DNA of 25,238 nt from NCBI GenBank assembly GCA_031269635.1, contig JAISYY010000253.1:1-25238 (forward strand), read 5' to 3'. Under the pieces are notes generated by a model. The model saw only the letters and a list, made by a program, of their open reading frames with translations. It had not been told where the DNA came from and ran no database searches. Of the stretch, positions 8,634 through 16,095 are shown in pieces; positions within the stretch are counted from its first letter, which is position 1; the number at the start of each line of letters is the position of its first letter. A program made the translations under genes and the position numbers. The DNA is from Tannerella sp. Its GTDB lineage: Bacteria > Bacteroidota > Bacteroidia > Bacteroidales > Tannerellaceae.

Positions 8634-10439
8634 ATGAAAAAATATTTATATATATTCAGTTTGATAGGCGCTTGTGCCGGATGGACAGGCTGTAACGACG
8701 ACTTCCTGGAGAAATTCCCGGAAACGTCGATCACTGCGGAAGGGTATTTCAAAACGGCAAAAGATCTGGAAACCTACGCATACGGATTCTATAACGAGAG
8801 CCTGCTATATCCCCGCAACACGTACGACAACGAGCCGTTCTCGGACAATATCGCCCATCGCAACGACATGGGTACTTCCGAGTACGCCATGCTGAAAGGT
8901 AGTTTCTCGAAAGAAGTGGCCACCGGATGGGACGACTGGAGGCATTTGCGCAGCATCAATTTTTTCCTTGTCAATGCCGTCCGTGCGACAGGCAACGAAG
9001 AGGATCTTCGCCACTGGATCGGCATTGGCCGTTATTTCCGGGCTGTTTTTTATATCGACAAGCTCACGAAGTATTCCAACGTGCCCTGGTATAACAAGCC
9101 GATGGAAACCAACGATCCCGACCTCTACAAGCCGTCGGATCCCCGTGCGCTGGTAGCCGATTCCATCCTGGCCGACCTCGAATATGCCTCGGCCTGCATC
9201 AAGGGAGACCTGGGCAACCGGACGATCATCAGCCGCTATGCGGCGCTGGCGCTCCTGACGCGCTTCTGCCTCTACGAAGGCACGTACCGGAAATATCATC
9301 CGGAATTGAACCTGGCTTCTTCGGCCGGCGCCTTCCTGGAAAAAGCGGTCACGGCCGCCGGGCAGGTGATGGGCAGCGGCGTCTTCACGGTTTCGGGCAA
9401 CGGGCGTAAGGGGTTCAGCGCACTATTCACCAGCGCCGACCTGAGCGGCAATTCCGAAATCATCCTGATGGCGCAGTATGAACAGGGCAAGGGCGAAGGA
9501 AACAGCGCTTTCCACAACCTGTACGGCGACTATGCGTTGAGCCGTAGCCTGATGGAATCTTTCCTGATGGCCAACGGGACGCGCTTCACCGACCAGCCGG
9601 GTTATGACAAAAAGCCGTTCGCGGAAGTGTTTGCCAATCGCGATCCGCGTATTTACGAAACGTTTGCTACGCCGGGATTCACGAAACCTATTGGTACCAG
9701 CCCTTACGTAGTGGTCATCAAACATGGCGGATACGAAGCGGTCAAGTATTATCCCCGCGATGCGGCCACGCTGGGTGGAAACACGTGGCGGCAGTGCTGG
9801 ACGGATTTGCCGCTCTACCGTTATGGCGAAGTGCTGCTTAGCTATGCCGAGGCCAAAGCCGAACTGGGTACGCTGACGCAGGCCGACCTGGATGCAAGCA
9901 TCAACCTGCTGCGTGCACGGGTGGGTATGCCGTCGATGAACCTGGCGGCCGCCAATGCCGATGTCGACCCGGTACTGGCTGGGCAATACCCGAACGTGAA
10001 CGGCGCGAACAAGGGCGCGATTCTCGAAATCCGCCGCGAGCGCCGCGTGGAACTGGCACTGGAGGGGCAACGCCTGCAAGACCTCAACCGCTGGTATACC
10101 GGCGAACTGATTGCCCTGGCCCCGCAGGGGATGTATATTTCCAGACTGGGCGCCTTTGACCTGAACGGCGACAACAATCCCGACCTGGCGATACTGGCCA
10201 GCCCGGACGATCTGGGACCCATCTCCGACTTGCCGGCGGAGCAACAGGCGGCAATCACCAAGTACTATCTCTCCGAGGAAGGCGAGTTTTACCTGTCGGA
10301 AGGCACGCAGGGATTCATCATGTTTGCGACGGACAGGGACATGCCGCGCCGCTGGGAATCCCCGAAATTCTATTACCGTCCGATTCCCGTCGCCCAGCAG
10401 GTGATGAATCCGGCGTTGGAACAGGTATTCGGCTGGTAG
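8634..10439 (+). CDS. SusD/RagB-family surface glycan-binding lipoprotein
   Basis: 601 residues with a signal peptide ending in a lipobox (GWTGC, Cys20), followed by NDDFLEKFPETSIT, the typical SusD start, and a YFKTAKDLETYAYGFYN helix. The C-terminal part has LLSYAEAKAEL and ILEIRRERRVELALEGQRLQDLNRW, both hallmark SusD motifs, the second belonging to the TPR-like scaffold. The protein sits on the cell surface as the lid of the SusC pore and helps bind the glycan. It lies 19 bp after SusC and 8 bp before the next lipoprotein gene, so the three are one transcription unit. The length is normal to slightly long for the family and no damage is seen. Confidence 0.97.
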   Translation: MKKYLYIFSLIGACAGWTGCNDDFLEKFPETSITAEGYFKTAKDLETYAYGFYNESLLYPRNTYDNEPFSDNIAHRNDMGTSEYAMLKGSFSKEVATGWDDWRHLRSINFFLVNAVRATGNEEDLRHWIGIGRYFRAVFYIDKLTKYSNVPWYNKPMETNDPDLYKPSDPRALVADSILADLEYASACIKGDLGNRTIISRYAALALLTRFCLYEGTYRKYHPELNLASSAGAFLEKAVTAAGQVMGSGVFTVSGNGRKGFSALFTSADLSGNSEIILMAQYEQGKGEGNSAFHNLYGDYALSRSLMESFLMANGTRFTDQPGYDKKPFAEVFANRDPRIYETFATPGFTKPIGTSPYVVVIKHGGYEAVKYYPRDAATLGGNTWRQCWTDLPLYRYGEVLLSYAEAKAELGTLTQADLDASINLLRARVGMPSMNLAAANADVDPVLAGQYPNVNGANKGAILEIRRERRVELALEGQRLQDLNRWYTGELIALAPQGMYISRLGAFDLNGDNNPDLAILASPDDLGPISDLPAEQQAAITKYYLSEEGEFYLSEGTQGFIMFATDRDMPRRWESPKFYYRPIPVAQQVMNPALEQVFGW

Positions 10440-10447
10440 GAGGATGA

Positions 10448-11485
10448 ATGAAACAAGTATGTTTAACACAAAAAAAAATGAAACAGATGAAAGCAATATT
10501 TTTTGGAAAAGGACTGAGTATCCTTCTTTTTGCCTGGCTGCTGCTGGCCGGATGCGAAAGCAACCCGTCGATTGACAGCTATGACCGCAATGCCGCCATT
10601 ACGGATATCTACGTGGATATTTCGTCGCTCTCGCTGGAAGTGGGTGCGTCGCAGAATATCACCTTCTGGCCGCTGCCGGCCAATGCGGATATTATGAAGC
10701 TGGCGTGGACGTCGGCCGACCCGGCGGTGGCGACCGTCGACCGCTGGGGGCGTGTGACGGCAGTCAAGGCGGGAACTACGGCTCTCACCGTCAGCAGCGG
10801 TACGGTAAGCAAGACGGTGAGCATGACGGTGACCAATCCGCCGACCGTCCCGCTGACGGCTTCCTGGTCGTTCGATGATCCGTCGAACCTGGCCAAAGCC
10901 GATGTTATCGACGGCAAGCAGGGCACCCCCATGGGCTTAATCGGCAACATCGTCCCGATCGACGGGCCGAGTGCAACGGACAAGGCTATACGCATCGCCG
11001 CCGGCGGCGCGAATTACCTGAAAGTCTTTCACGGCATACCTTTCCCCCAGGGCAAGGATTACGTGGAAGACTGGTCTATCCTGATTGTCTTCCGGCTGCC
11101 CGACCTGAACGGCTGGCATACGATCCTGCAAACCGACATCACACCGGCCGGCGACGCTGACTTTTTCATCCGCGACAACGGACTGATTGGCGTCGGCACG
11201 CTGGGATACGTAGGCCCCCAGCCGATAGAAGCCGGCAAGTGGTATCACCTGATACTGTCGCGCAAAGGCTCCTCGAAGACGTTTTACAGTTACGTGAACG
11301 GGAAGACGTATCACGATAATGTGCAGACGGACGCCAGCCGGTTTAACCTTCTTGAAGCCTTCCTGGTCAGCCAGGACGAGGACGGGGAGGACCAGGCGAT
11401 TGAAATCGCCGAAATTGCCGTATGGGACCAGCTGCTGACGGAATCACAGGCGTATGCGGTAGAGCTGACGCTGCAATCCCGGTAA
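10448..11485 (+). CDS. Big2/LamG-type surface lipoprotein, third gene of the SusCD operon
   Basis: 345 residues from the ATG at 10448, which has an AGGAGG sequence (10438-10443) four bases upstream. In-frame ATGs at 10478 and 10487 would give a more usual signal peptide (lipobox LLAGC, Cys36 in the long form, Cys23 from 10487). After the lipobox comes a Big2-like domain (about 48-129: ITDIYVDISSLSLEVGASQNI in part, then AWTSADPAVATVDRWGRVTAVKAGTTALTV). A concanavalin/LamG-like beta-sandwich follows (about 136-345: SWSFDDPSNL, then DWSILIVFRL, GKWYHLILSRKG and the final IAEIAVWDQLLTESQ). The position and layout suggest a surface glycan-binding protein analogous to SusE/SusF. No catalytic motif is seen. 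The fold is inferred from sequence pattern; the ligand is unknown. Confidence 0.85.
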   Translation: MKQVCLTQKKMKQMKAIFFGKGLSILLFAWLLLAGCESNPSIDSYDRNAAITDIYVDISSLSLEVGASQNITFWPLPANADIMKLAWTSADPAVATVDRWGRVTAVKAGTTALTVSSGTVSKTVSMTVTNPPTVPLTASWSFDDPSNLAKADVIDGKQGTPMGLIGNIVPIDGPSATDKAIRIAAGGANYLKVFHGIPFPQGKDYVEDWSILIVFRLPDLNGWHTILQTDITPAGDADFFIRDNGLIGVGTLGYVGPQPIEAGKWYHLILSRKGSSKTFYSYVNGKTYHDNVQTDASRFNLLEAFLVSQDEDGEDQAIEIAEIAVWDQLLTESQAYAVELTLQSR

Positions 11486-11510
11486 GGCATTTTTTTTTAT
11501 ATTTCCGTAG

Positions 11511-11550
11511 ATGTAGAGATGCCCGATTTGGGCGTCTCTACATTTTTTTT
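11511..11550 (+). terminator. Intrinsic terminator after the SusCD operon
   Basis: A 13-bp stem (11512-11524 with 11530-11542, one G-T wobble) with a 5-nt loop is followed by eight T residues (11543-11550). It lies 26 bp after the lipoprotein stop. On the minus strand no T-run follows, so it serves the plus-strand operon. Confidence 0.9.
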
Positions 11551-11598
11551 AGTCCTGTGATTTGTGCTGTGATCTGCCGAAAGCAGGGTAACAACCTG

Positions 11599-12519
11599 TT
11601 AAAACCGGAAATTCACGCCGAAAGTAATCCCTACCGAGGCAAAGTCTATATCATAGTCTTCAAATTCCGAATGTCGAATATAATCCAGATTACCCGTGAG
11701 TGAAATCGTCCTCGAAACATTCCACCTTGCAGTACCGCCAAGCCCAAGCGCTAAAGCCGATTCGTCGGTAGTTTCCGATTGGTTTCCTATTTCTCCGTGA
11801 ATGGAAACATAACCGATAGTGGGGCGGATGTCAAATGCTACCTTTTGGGAAGCATTTGAAAACGAAAACAGTGGTCCGATAAGCCCGCCTATAAGCCCTA
11901 TGGAAGCATTGTCCTTTTTCGTGAGATCGTACGAAGTGTACAGAAACGACCCGGTAATTCCGACATGTCTTCCAAACAGGTATCCGGCATTAATCGTGAC
12001 CTGTACTCCATTTTCCAGGTAATAATCTTCCTGCAGGATAGAAGCTCCGGCACTTATTCCTATGTATCCCTTCCGGTAATCCGACGGATAAGACCGGTAC
12101 TCATCCTCCGGTTCATCATCATAATAATATTGCCTGGTATCCGAACGTCCTCTCGAAGGCTGTGTCCGGTTCCCATACGGATTCCGGTACTGCGTCCGGT
12201 TCCGGCTCGGGTTCGGCTCCCGATCCTGGTTCTGATTCTGATTCTGATTCTGATTCCTCCGGTTACGGGTGAGAGTCCCGAATACTTCCATTGTGCCGTC
12301 TTCATACTCAATCTTGTAGATTTCGGATTTCGGCAAAGACCGTACCTTTTCCGAAAGATCATCAAATAATATGTACTTGATATCGTTTATACCGATCTCA
12401 ATCACTTCGGCAAGAATTTTACTCCCGCCTTTCGACATAATAATCACATCTTGTGCTTTGACAAGAGACATTGCGCCTGCTAATAATGTTAGCGCTAAAA
12501 TAGAAATAATTTTTTTCAT
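11599..12519 (-). CDS. Outer-membrane beta-barrel protein with Asn-Gln repeat
   Basis: 306 residues. The start at 12519 gives a clean signal peptide (MKKIISILALTLLAGAMSLVKAQ); an ATG 24 bp upstream only adds a polar stretch. After the signal comes a short domain (about 24-85: DVIIMSKGGSKILAEVIEIG, then YILFDDLSEKVRSLPKSEIYKIEYEDGTMEVF), common at the N-terminus of Bacteroidota outer-membrane proteins of unknown role. A low-complexity linker (NQNQNQNQNQ, then Arg/Asn/Tyr/Pro rich and acidic) follows, and the C-terminal half reads as an eight-strand-like barrel ending in NFRF, with the terminal Phe used by the barrel assembly machinery. The Asn-Gln run is encoded by a hexanucleotide repeat and could vary in length. 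No enzyme motif is seen; a porin-like or structural role is possible. Confidence 0.85.
   Translation of the reverse strand: MKKIISILALTLLAGAMSLVKAQDVIIMSKGGSKILAEVIEIGINDIKYILFDDLSEKVRSLPKSEIYKIEYEDGTMEVFGTLTRNRRNQNQNQNQNQDREPNPSRNRTQYRNPYGNRTQPSRGRSDTRQYYYDDEPEDEYRSYPSDYRKGYIGISAGASILQEDYYLENGVQVTINAGYLFGRHVGITGSFLYTSYDLTKKDNASIGLIGGLIGPLFSFSNASQKVAFDIRPTIGYVSIHGEIGNQSETTDESALALGLGGTARWNVSRTISLTGNLDYIRHSEFEDYDIDFASVGITFGVNFRF
12231..12254. repeat. (TCTGAT)4 hexanucleotide repeat
   Basis: Four exact TCTGAT units lie inside the outer-membrane protein gene and encode the Asn-Gln repeat on the minus strand. The period is six, so gain or loss of units keeps the frame and changes only the linker length. 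Confidence 0.95.
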
Positions 12520-12573
12520 GACTTTTAATGTTTTGTGCCTCATTCCGGGGCGATTAATAATTAAATTTACATC

Positions 12574-12582
12574 GCAAAATTA
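12574..12582 (-). promoter_or_regulatory. Candidate -7 element of the outer-membrane protein gene
   Basis: The minus strand reads TAATTTTGC here, a full match to TAnnTTTGY, 55 bp upstream of the ATG at 12519. No TTG box is found 20 bp upstream, so the promoter may be weak or need an activator. Confidence 0.55.
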
Positions 12583-12602
12583 GAGTTTTCCGCACGTCCT
12601 GT

Positions 12603-12622
12603 ATACCCCATTTGTGGGGTAT
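12603..12622. promoter_or_regulatory. Perfect palindrome, possible operator
   Basis: ATACCCCA, a TTTG loop and TGGGGTAT form an exact 8-bp inverted repeat. It overlaps where the -33 box of the outer-membrane protein promoter would lie, so it could be an operator. It could also be a weak terminator for nth, whose stop is 103 bp away. Sequence alone does not decide. Confidence 0.35.
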
Positions 12623-12724
12623 TTTTGGGGGCATGCAAAAAAAACGGATTATCATCAAAAAAAGGAGGATTGCTAACCGGAACCGACACTATCGGGGCCT
12701 GCATATACCGGATGTAGATAGGCC

Positions 12725-13357
12725 CTACTTAGGCAGGGTTTTGCACCAGGGCGAGATGCCACATTCCCCGCATTTGGGATTGCGTGCGGTACAGGTGTAC
12801 CGTCCGTGCAGGATTAGCCAGTGGTGGGCTTTTGCGATAAGATGTTCGGGGATATGTTTGATTAATTCTTTTTCGGTAGCCAGGGGCGTTTTGCTGTTTG
12901 TTGTAAGCCCGGTACGGTTTGCCACGCGGAAAACGTGCGTATCGACGGCCATCGCCGGTTTGCCGAAGGCGACGGAGGCGATCACGTTCGCCGTCTTGCG
13001 CCCGACGCCCGGCAGTTTTTGTAATTGATCTATGTCCGACGGGATGGCGCCCCCGAATTTGTCGACGAGCATTTTTGCCATTCCGACGAGATGTTTTGAT
13101 TTGCTGTTCGGGTACGAGACGCTTTTTATATACTTAAAAACTTCTTCCGGCGTTGCTTTTGACAGTTTTCCGGGCGTGGGGTATGCTTCATAAAGGGCGG
13201 GGGTGATCATGTTGATCCGTTTGTCTGTACATTGTGCCGAGAGGATGACGGCAATCAGCAACTGGAACGGGTCGTTGTAGTGCAGTTCCGTTTCCGCTAC
13301 CGGACGGTTTGCTTCAAACCATCCGATAATCCCTTTATACCGTTCTTCTTTTGTCAT
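12725..13357 (-). CDS. nth: Endonuclease III (DNA glycosylase/AP lyase)
   Basis: 210 residues, close to the 211 of the E. coli enzyme. It removes oxidised pyrimidines from DNA and cuts the abasic site (base excision repair). The helix-hairpin-helix motif LPGVGRKTANV (115-125) includes the catalytic Lys121, and the catalytic Asp139 is in AVDTHVFR. The C-terminus carries the iron-sulfur cluster motif as C-x6-C-x2-C-x5-C (CTARNPKCGECGISPWC), and an early LLIAVILSAQCTD matches the family. The gene lies 46 bp downstream of pheS on the same strand with no clear promoter of its own, so it is probably co-transcribed with pheS. No anomalies were noted. Confidence 0.97.
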   Translation of the reverse strand: MTKEERYKGIIGWFEANRPVAETELHYNDPFQLLIAVILSAQCTDKRINMITPALYEAYPTPGKLSKATPEEVFKYIKSVSYPNSKSKHLVGMAKMLVDKFGGAIPSDIDQLQKLPGVGRKTANVIASVAFGKPAMAVDTHVFRVANRTGLTTNSKTPLATEKELIKHIPEHLIAKAHHWLILHGRYTCTARNPKCGECGISPWCKTLPK

Positions 13358-13369
13358 GCGGAGGGGGGG

Positions 13370-13393
13370 AATTAAGAATTAAAAATTAAGAAT
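13370..13393. repeat. AATTAAGAAT direct repeat in pheS-nth spacer
   Basis: AATTAAGAAT occurs at 13370-13379 and again at 13384-13393, flanked by G-rich runs. The same 10-mer also occurs at 21012-21021, between the fucosidase and pbpC genes. The role is unknown. Confidence 0.6.
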
Positions 13394-13403
13394 GTGGGAG
13401 GGG

Positions 13404-14423
13404 TCAGTGGGCGGCTTCAAACTGGCGGAGGAAGCGTTCGTCGTTTTCGGAAAACAGGCGCAGGTCTTTTACCCTGTATTTAAGGTTTGTAATCCGTTCG
13501 ATACCCATGCCGAGCGCGTAACCGGAATAGGTTTTGCCGTCTATCCCGCAGTTGTCAAGCACATTCGGGTCGACCATGCCGCATCCCAGTATTTCGACCC
13601 ATCCCGTATGTTTACAGAAGGGGCATCCTTTTCCTCCGCAGATGTTACAACTGATGTCCATCTCTGCGCTTGGCTCCGTGAAGGGGAAATAGGACGGGCG
13701 GAGGCGTATCTTCGTTTCCGGTCCGAACATCTCCTTTGCGAAGAACAGCAGCACCTGTTTCAGGTCGGCAAACGAAACGTCCCGGTCAACGTACAGCGCT
13801 TCGACCTGGTGGAAGAAACAGTGCGCACGGTAGGAAATCGCTTCGTTGCGGTAAACGCGTCCGGGGCAGATAATCCTGACAGGGGGCTGCCGGCGTTCCA
13901 TCACGCGGGTCTGGACCGAAGACGTGTGCGTACGAAGCAGCACATCCGCATTGCCCCGTATGAAAAACGTATCTTGCATGTCGCGTGCCGGATGATCGTC
14001 CGCAAAGTTGAGCGATGAAAACACGTGCCAGTCATCTTCGATTTCCGGCCCTTCGGCAATACTGAAGCCGAGCCGCGCGAAAATATCGCAGATTTCCTTT
14101 TTCACAATGGAAATCGGATGCCGCGTGCCGAACGGGACCGGACAGGACGTGCGTGTCAGGTCATAATCATGATCCGGGGATTTCAGGTTTTCAAAACCGT
14201 CTTTCAACTCATTTATTTTGTTTTGCGCAAGCTCTTTCAGTTCGTTCAGGCGCTTTCCCACTTCGCGCTTTTGATCAGCCGTCACGTTGCGGAAATCGTT
14301 CATAAGAGAGGCGATCACGCCTTTCCTGCTTAAATATTTTATGCGCAACGCTTCCAGCTCGTCCATGTTTCCGGCTTTCAGTTCCCGGACTTCCTTAACC
14401 AAATCCTTAATTTTGTCAATCAT
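13404..14423 (-). CDS. pheS: Phenylalanyl-tRNA synthetase alpha subunit
   Basis: 339 residues from the ATG at 14423 (MIDKIKDLVKEVRELK); an upstream in-frame ATG adds 11 residues lying over the promoter and is not favoured. The N-terminal coiled-coil (about 1-90) binds tRNA-Phe. The class II catalytic core follows, with motif 2 (ICPGRVYRNEAISYRAHCFFHQVE in two parts) and motif 3 (GYALGMGIERI) clearly present. A CNICGGKGCPFCKHTGW segment with four Cys precedes motif 3. The enzyme charges tRNA-Phe with phenylalanine together with PheT. PheT is not adjacent, as is common in Bacteroidota. A promoter element sits just upstream and nth follows 46 bp downstream. Confidence 0.98.
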   Translation of the reverse strand: MIDKIKDLVKEVRELKAGNMDELEALRIKYLSRKGVIASLMNDFRNVTADQKREVGKRLNELKELAQNKINELKDGFENLKSPDHDYDLTRTSCPVPFGTRHPISIVKKEICDIFARLGFSIAEGPEIEDDWHVFSSLNFADDHPARDMQDTFFIRGNADVLLRTHTSSVQTRVMERRQPPVRIICPGRVYRNEAISYRAHCFFHQVEALYVDRDVSFADLKQVLLFFAKEMFGPETKIRLRPSYFPFTEPSAEMDISCNICGGKGCPFCKHTGWVEILGCGMVDPNVLDNCGIDGKTYSGYALGMGIERITNLKYRVKDLRLFSENDERFLRQFEAAH

Positions 14424-14444
14424 ACCAGTATTTAATTTTTGCCC

Positions 14445-14453
14445 GCAAAAGTA
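14445..14453 (-). promoter_or_regulatory. Candidate -7 element of pheS
   Basis: The minus strand reads TACTTTTGC, a full match to TAnnTTTGY, 21 bp upstream of the pheS ATG. It lies just beyond the stop of the upstream pseudogene, so pheS has its own promoter. No good TTG box is found at the usual distance. Confidence 0.55.
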
Positions 14454-14457
14454 CAAT

Positions 14458-15023
14458 TTATTTTGATAAAACGTCCTGTTTTTCCGGTAATTCTTTCATC
14501 TCGTACCTGTCCTCGCCGATGAAAACAACCGCCAGGTAACGCACGTCGCTGCGTCCCGTCGGCCGGTGCGACGAACGGTACCGTTCCAGTTGCGCGAACG
14601 CTTCGGCAAATTTGGCGTCAACGGCCTGTCCGTCGCCGTTTGTTTTCACGTATTTGAGTTCCCATATCCACTCGCAGGGGAGGATGTCCCGCGCCAGGGC
14701 CGAGCGTTCCAGCCATATACCGGCGCATCCCGTGGAAAATTCCGGCTCGCTGATGACGTTGTACAGCGAACTCTGCATCAGGCGGCTTATCAGCATGACC
14801 TTGATATACTTCTCGTCAACGTTCAGTAAATCAATCACGGTTCTGTGCGTCAGCATGGAAAAAGCAGTGACTTGCCGAACTTGCGCGGGCGAATCAGGGA
14901 CCGCTTTTTGTTGTCTTCCTGTTCCAAAAGTTCGATAAAGCGCGTCTTGTCCACATAAGCATAACCTTCCGTGCGGACGGATTCAAAATTGCTGTTGCCG
15001 TAAGGCAGGCGTTTCCTGTTCGT
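14458..15023 (-). pseudogene. Remnant of an AAA-ATPase-like / PD-(D/E)XK nuclease family protein
   Basis: Reading the minus strand from 15023, the codons give NRKRLPYGNSNFESVRTEGY, then AYVDKTRFIELLEQ, then RPRKFGKSLLF, which is the N-terminus and Walker A region of the large AAA-ATPase_like/DUF1703 (PDDEXK_9) family. The frame then ends (Pro-Cys-stop). One missing base near 14857-14863 would restore Ser-Met-Leu and continue into the open frame 14458-14856, which is the family C-terminus (DEKYIKVMLISRLMQSSLY, then CEWIWELKYVK and QLERYRSSHR). The roughly 300-residue middle of the usual 500-plus-residue protein is missing. The expected start codon reads ACG (15021-15023) and is preceded by an in-frame TAG. 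The conserved Asp of the nuclease core appears as Gly (GCAGIWLE). Three or four independent lesions make a functional product unlikely, although a 132-residue fragment from the ATG at 14856 could be translated. Confidence 0.8.
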
Positions 15024-15055
15024 TGATTTTATAAGCTATGTTCTTAAAAAGTTAT

Positions 15056-15087
15056 ACAAAAATAGCGAGAAAATAATAATCAAACAA
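15056..15087 (-). promoter_or_regulatory. Candidate promoter of the decayed AAA-ATPase-like gene
   Basis: On the minus strand, TTG (complement of 15085-15087), a 20-bp spacer and TATTTTTGT (complement of 15056-15064) make a full Bacteroides-type promoter. It lies 33 bp upstream of the lost start codon, suggesting that the gene was active in the recent past. Confidence 0.5.
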
Positions 15088-15091
15088 TTTG

Positions 15092-15955
15092 TCATGGTTG
15101 TGTCTTCTTTTTGTAATCGCCGGGCGATTCTCCGGTTATTTTTTTAAAAAGCCGGGTGAAATAGGAAATGTTGTCGAATCCCAGGCTGTAAGCCGTATCT
15201 TTGATTGTCATGCCGTTAATCAGGAGTCTTAGCTGGGCGGTTTCAATTTTCTTCCGGGTGATGTATTTTCCCGGCGTACAATTCATTTCTTTTTTGAAAA
15301 GCCGGATAAAATGATCTTTTGTGAGGTAACACATTTCCGCCAAATCGTCCAAATCAACCGTTTCCCCGATATTTTTATGAATGTAATGAAGCGTTTTTAA
15401 TATGCGCTTTTCAACAGGTTCATTTTTGTATTCCGCCTTCATTAAAAACCTTGAAATGATCTGTTTCAGGATACCCTGTGTCTCCAGTTCGCAGGCTACC
15501 GGGCTGTTTTTCTGCCTGGCGATATTGTCGGCAAGGGTTGCGGAGTTGTCGTATGAGTGCGGGTCGTAATACCGTAATCCTCTTTCGGGGTTTATCTCTA
15601 TCAGGCGTTCGATAAGCCGGATGATTAACGAATCCGCCGTTATTTCTACCGGAAAGCTTGCCAGTTCAAAAATGCTAGGATTTTTCCCCGAATCCTCATA
15701 AATATGCAGGTAATACAGTTCCAGGACGCCGTCACATTCGTATGCATGTTTGATGTATGACGGCGTGAGGTAAAGATGATTTTCTTTTAATTCATACATC
15801 CCGCCTTCGCGTATGATTTTGGCCGTACCGTGCTTGACAAAATGTATCCTTACGAAAGGGCTGCATACGTTTTTCCAGTTCCAGTCGGCATTGTGGCTGG
15901 CGTAACCTGCATTCAGTAAAATGAAATCCCGTTTTATATCTTCCTTGTTCATCAT
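15092..15955 (-). CDS. AraC-family transcriptional regulator
   Basis: 287 residues from the first of two adjacent ATGs at 15955; an ATG 24 bp further upstream lies close to the promoter and is less likely. The N-terminal half (about 20-110) has a cupin-like sensor pattern (VRIHFVKHGTAKIIREGGMY, then HLYLTPSYIKHAYEC) as in sugar-binding AraC proteins. The C-terminal 100 residues hold two helix-turn-helix motifs: DLDDLAEMCYLTKDHFIRLF and, after KIETAQLRLLINGMTIKDTA, SLGFDNISYFTRLFKKITG. The gene is divergent from the sugar-oxidation operon with a 140-bp spacer containing a candidate operator. It most likely senses L-fucose, L-galactose or a product of the pathway and activates that operon while controlling itself. 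Confidence 0.93.
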   Translation of the reverse strand: MMNKEDIKRDFILLNAGYASHNADWNWKNVCSPFVRIHFVKHGTAKIIREGGMYELKENHLYLTPSYIKHAYECDGVLELYYLHIYEDSGKNPSIFELASFPVEITADSLIIRLIERLIEINPERGLRYYDPHSYDNSATLADNIARQKNSPVACELETQGILKQIISRFLMKAEYKNEPVEKRILKTLHYIHKNIGETVDLDDLAEMCYLTKDHFIRLFKKEMNCTPGKYITRKKIETAQLRLLINGMTIKDTAYSLGFDNISYFTRLFKKITGESPGDYKKKTQP

Positions 15956-15992
15956 GTTAAAGTGTTTATGCGGCGACAACCGTTAGTCAGGT

Positions 15993-16024
15993 GCAAAATT
16001 AAGGAAAAAGTCGATAAAATGCAA
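15993..16024 (-). promoter_or_regulatory. Candidate promoter of the AraC-type regulator
   Basis: On the minus strand, TTG (complement of 16022-16024), a 20-bp spacer and TAATTTTGC (complement of 15993-16001) match the Bacteroides promoter fully. One GTCGATAA box (16010-16017) lies inside the spacer, where a bound protein would block it, suggesting autoregulation. Confidence 0.6.
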
Positions 16025-16038
16025 TTTTTGGTCGATAA
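16010..16038. promoter_or_regulatory. Candidate AraC-type operator: two GTCGATAA boxes
   Basis: GTCGATAA occurs at 16010-16017 and at 16031-16038, in direct orientation, 21 bp apart (two helical turns), the arrangement used by AraC at araI1/I2. The right box ends 29 bp before the -7 element of the aldo/keto reductase promoter, next to where its -33 box should be. Confidence 0.55.
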
Positions 16039-16067
16039 CGAATAACAGGCGGACGGTTTTTTACGGC

Positions 16068-16076
16068 TACTTTTGT
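16068..16076 (+). promoter_or_regulatory. Candidate -7 element of the sugar-oxidation operon
   Basis: TACTTTTGT matches TAnnTTTGY fully, 19 bp before the aldo/keto reductase ATG. No TTG lies 20 bp upstream, consistent with a promoter that needs an activator bound at the adjacent GTCGATAA boxes. Confidence 0.55.
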
Positions 16077-16095
16077 ACGTTCAAATTTTGATAAA

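Noticed and set aside
7721..8752. 343-codon minus-strand open frame opposite the end of SusC
   Set aside because: It is antisense to a clear SusC barrel and shows no recognisable domain.
9423..10496. 357-codon minus-strand open frame opposite SusD
   Set aside because: It is antisense to conserved SusD motifs, with no domain of its own.
13392..14018. 208-codon plus-strand open frame
   Set aside because: It lies antisense to pheS, whose class II motifs are intact.
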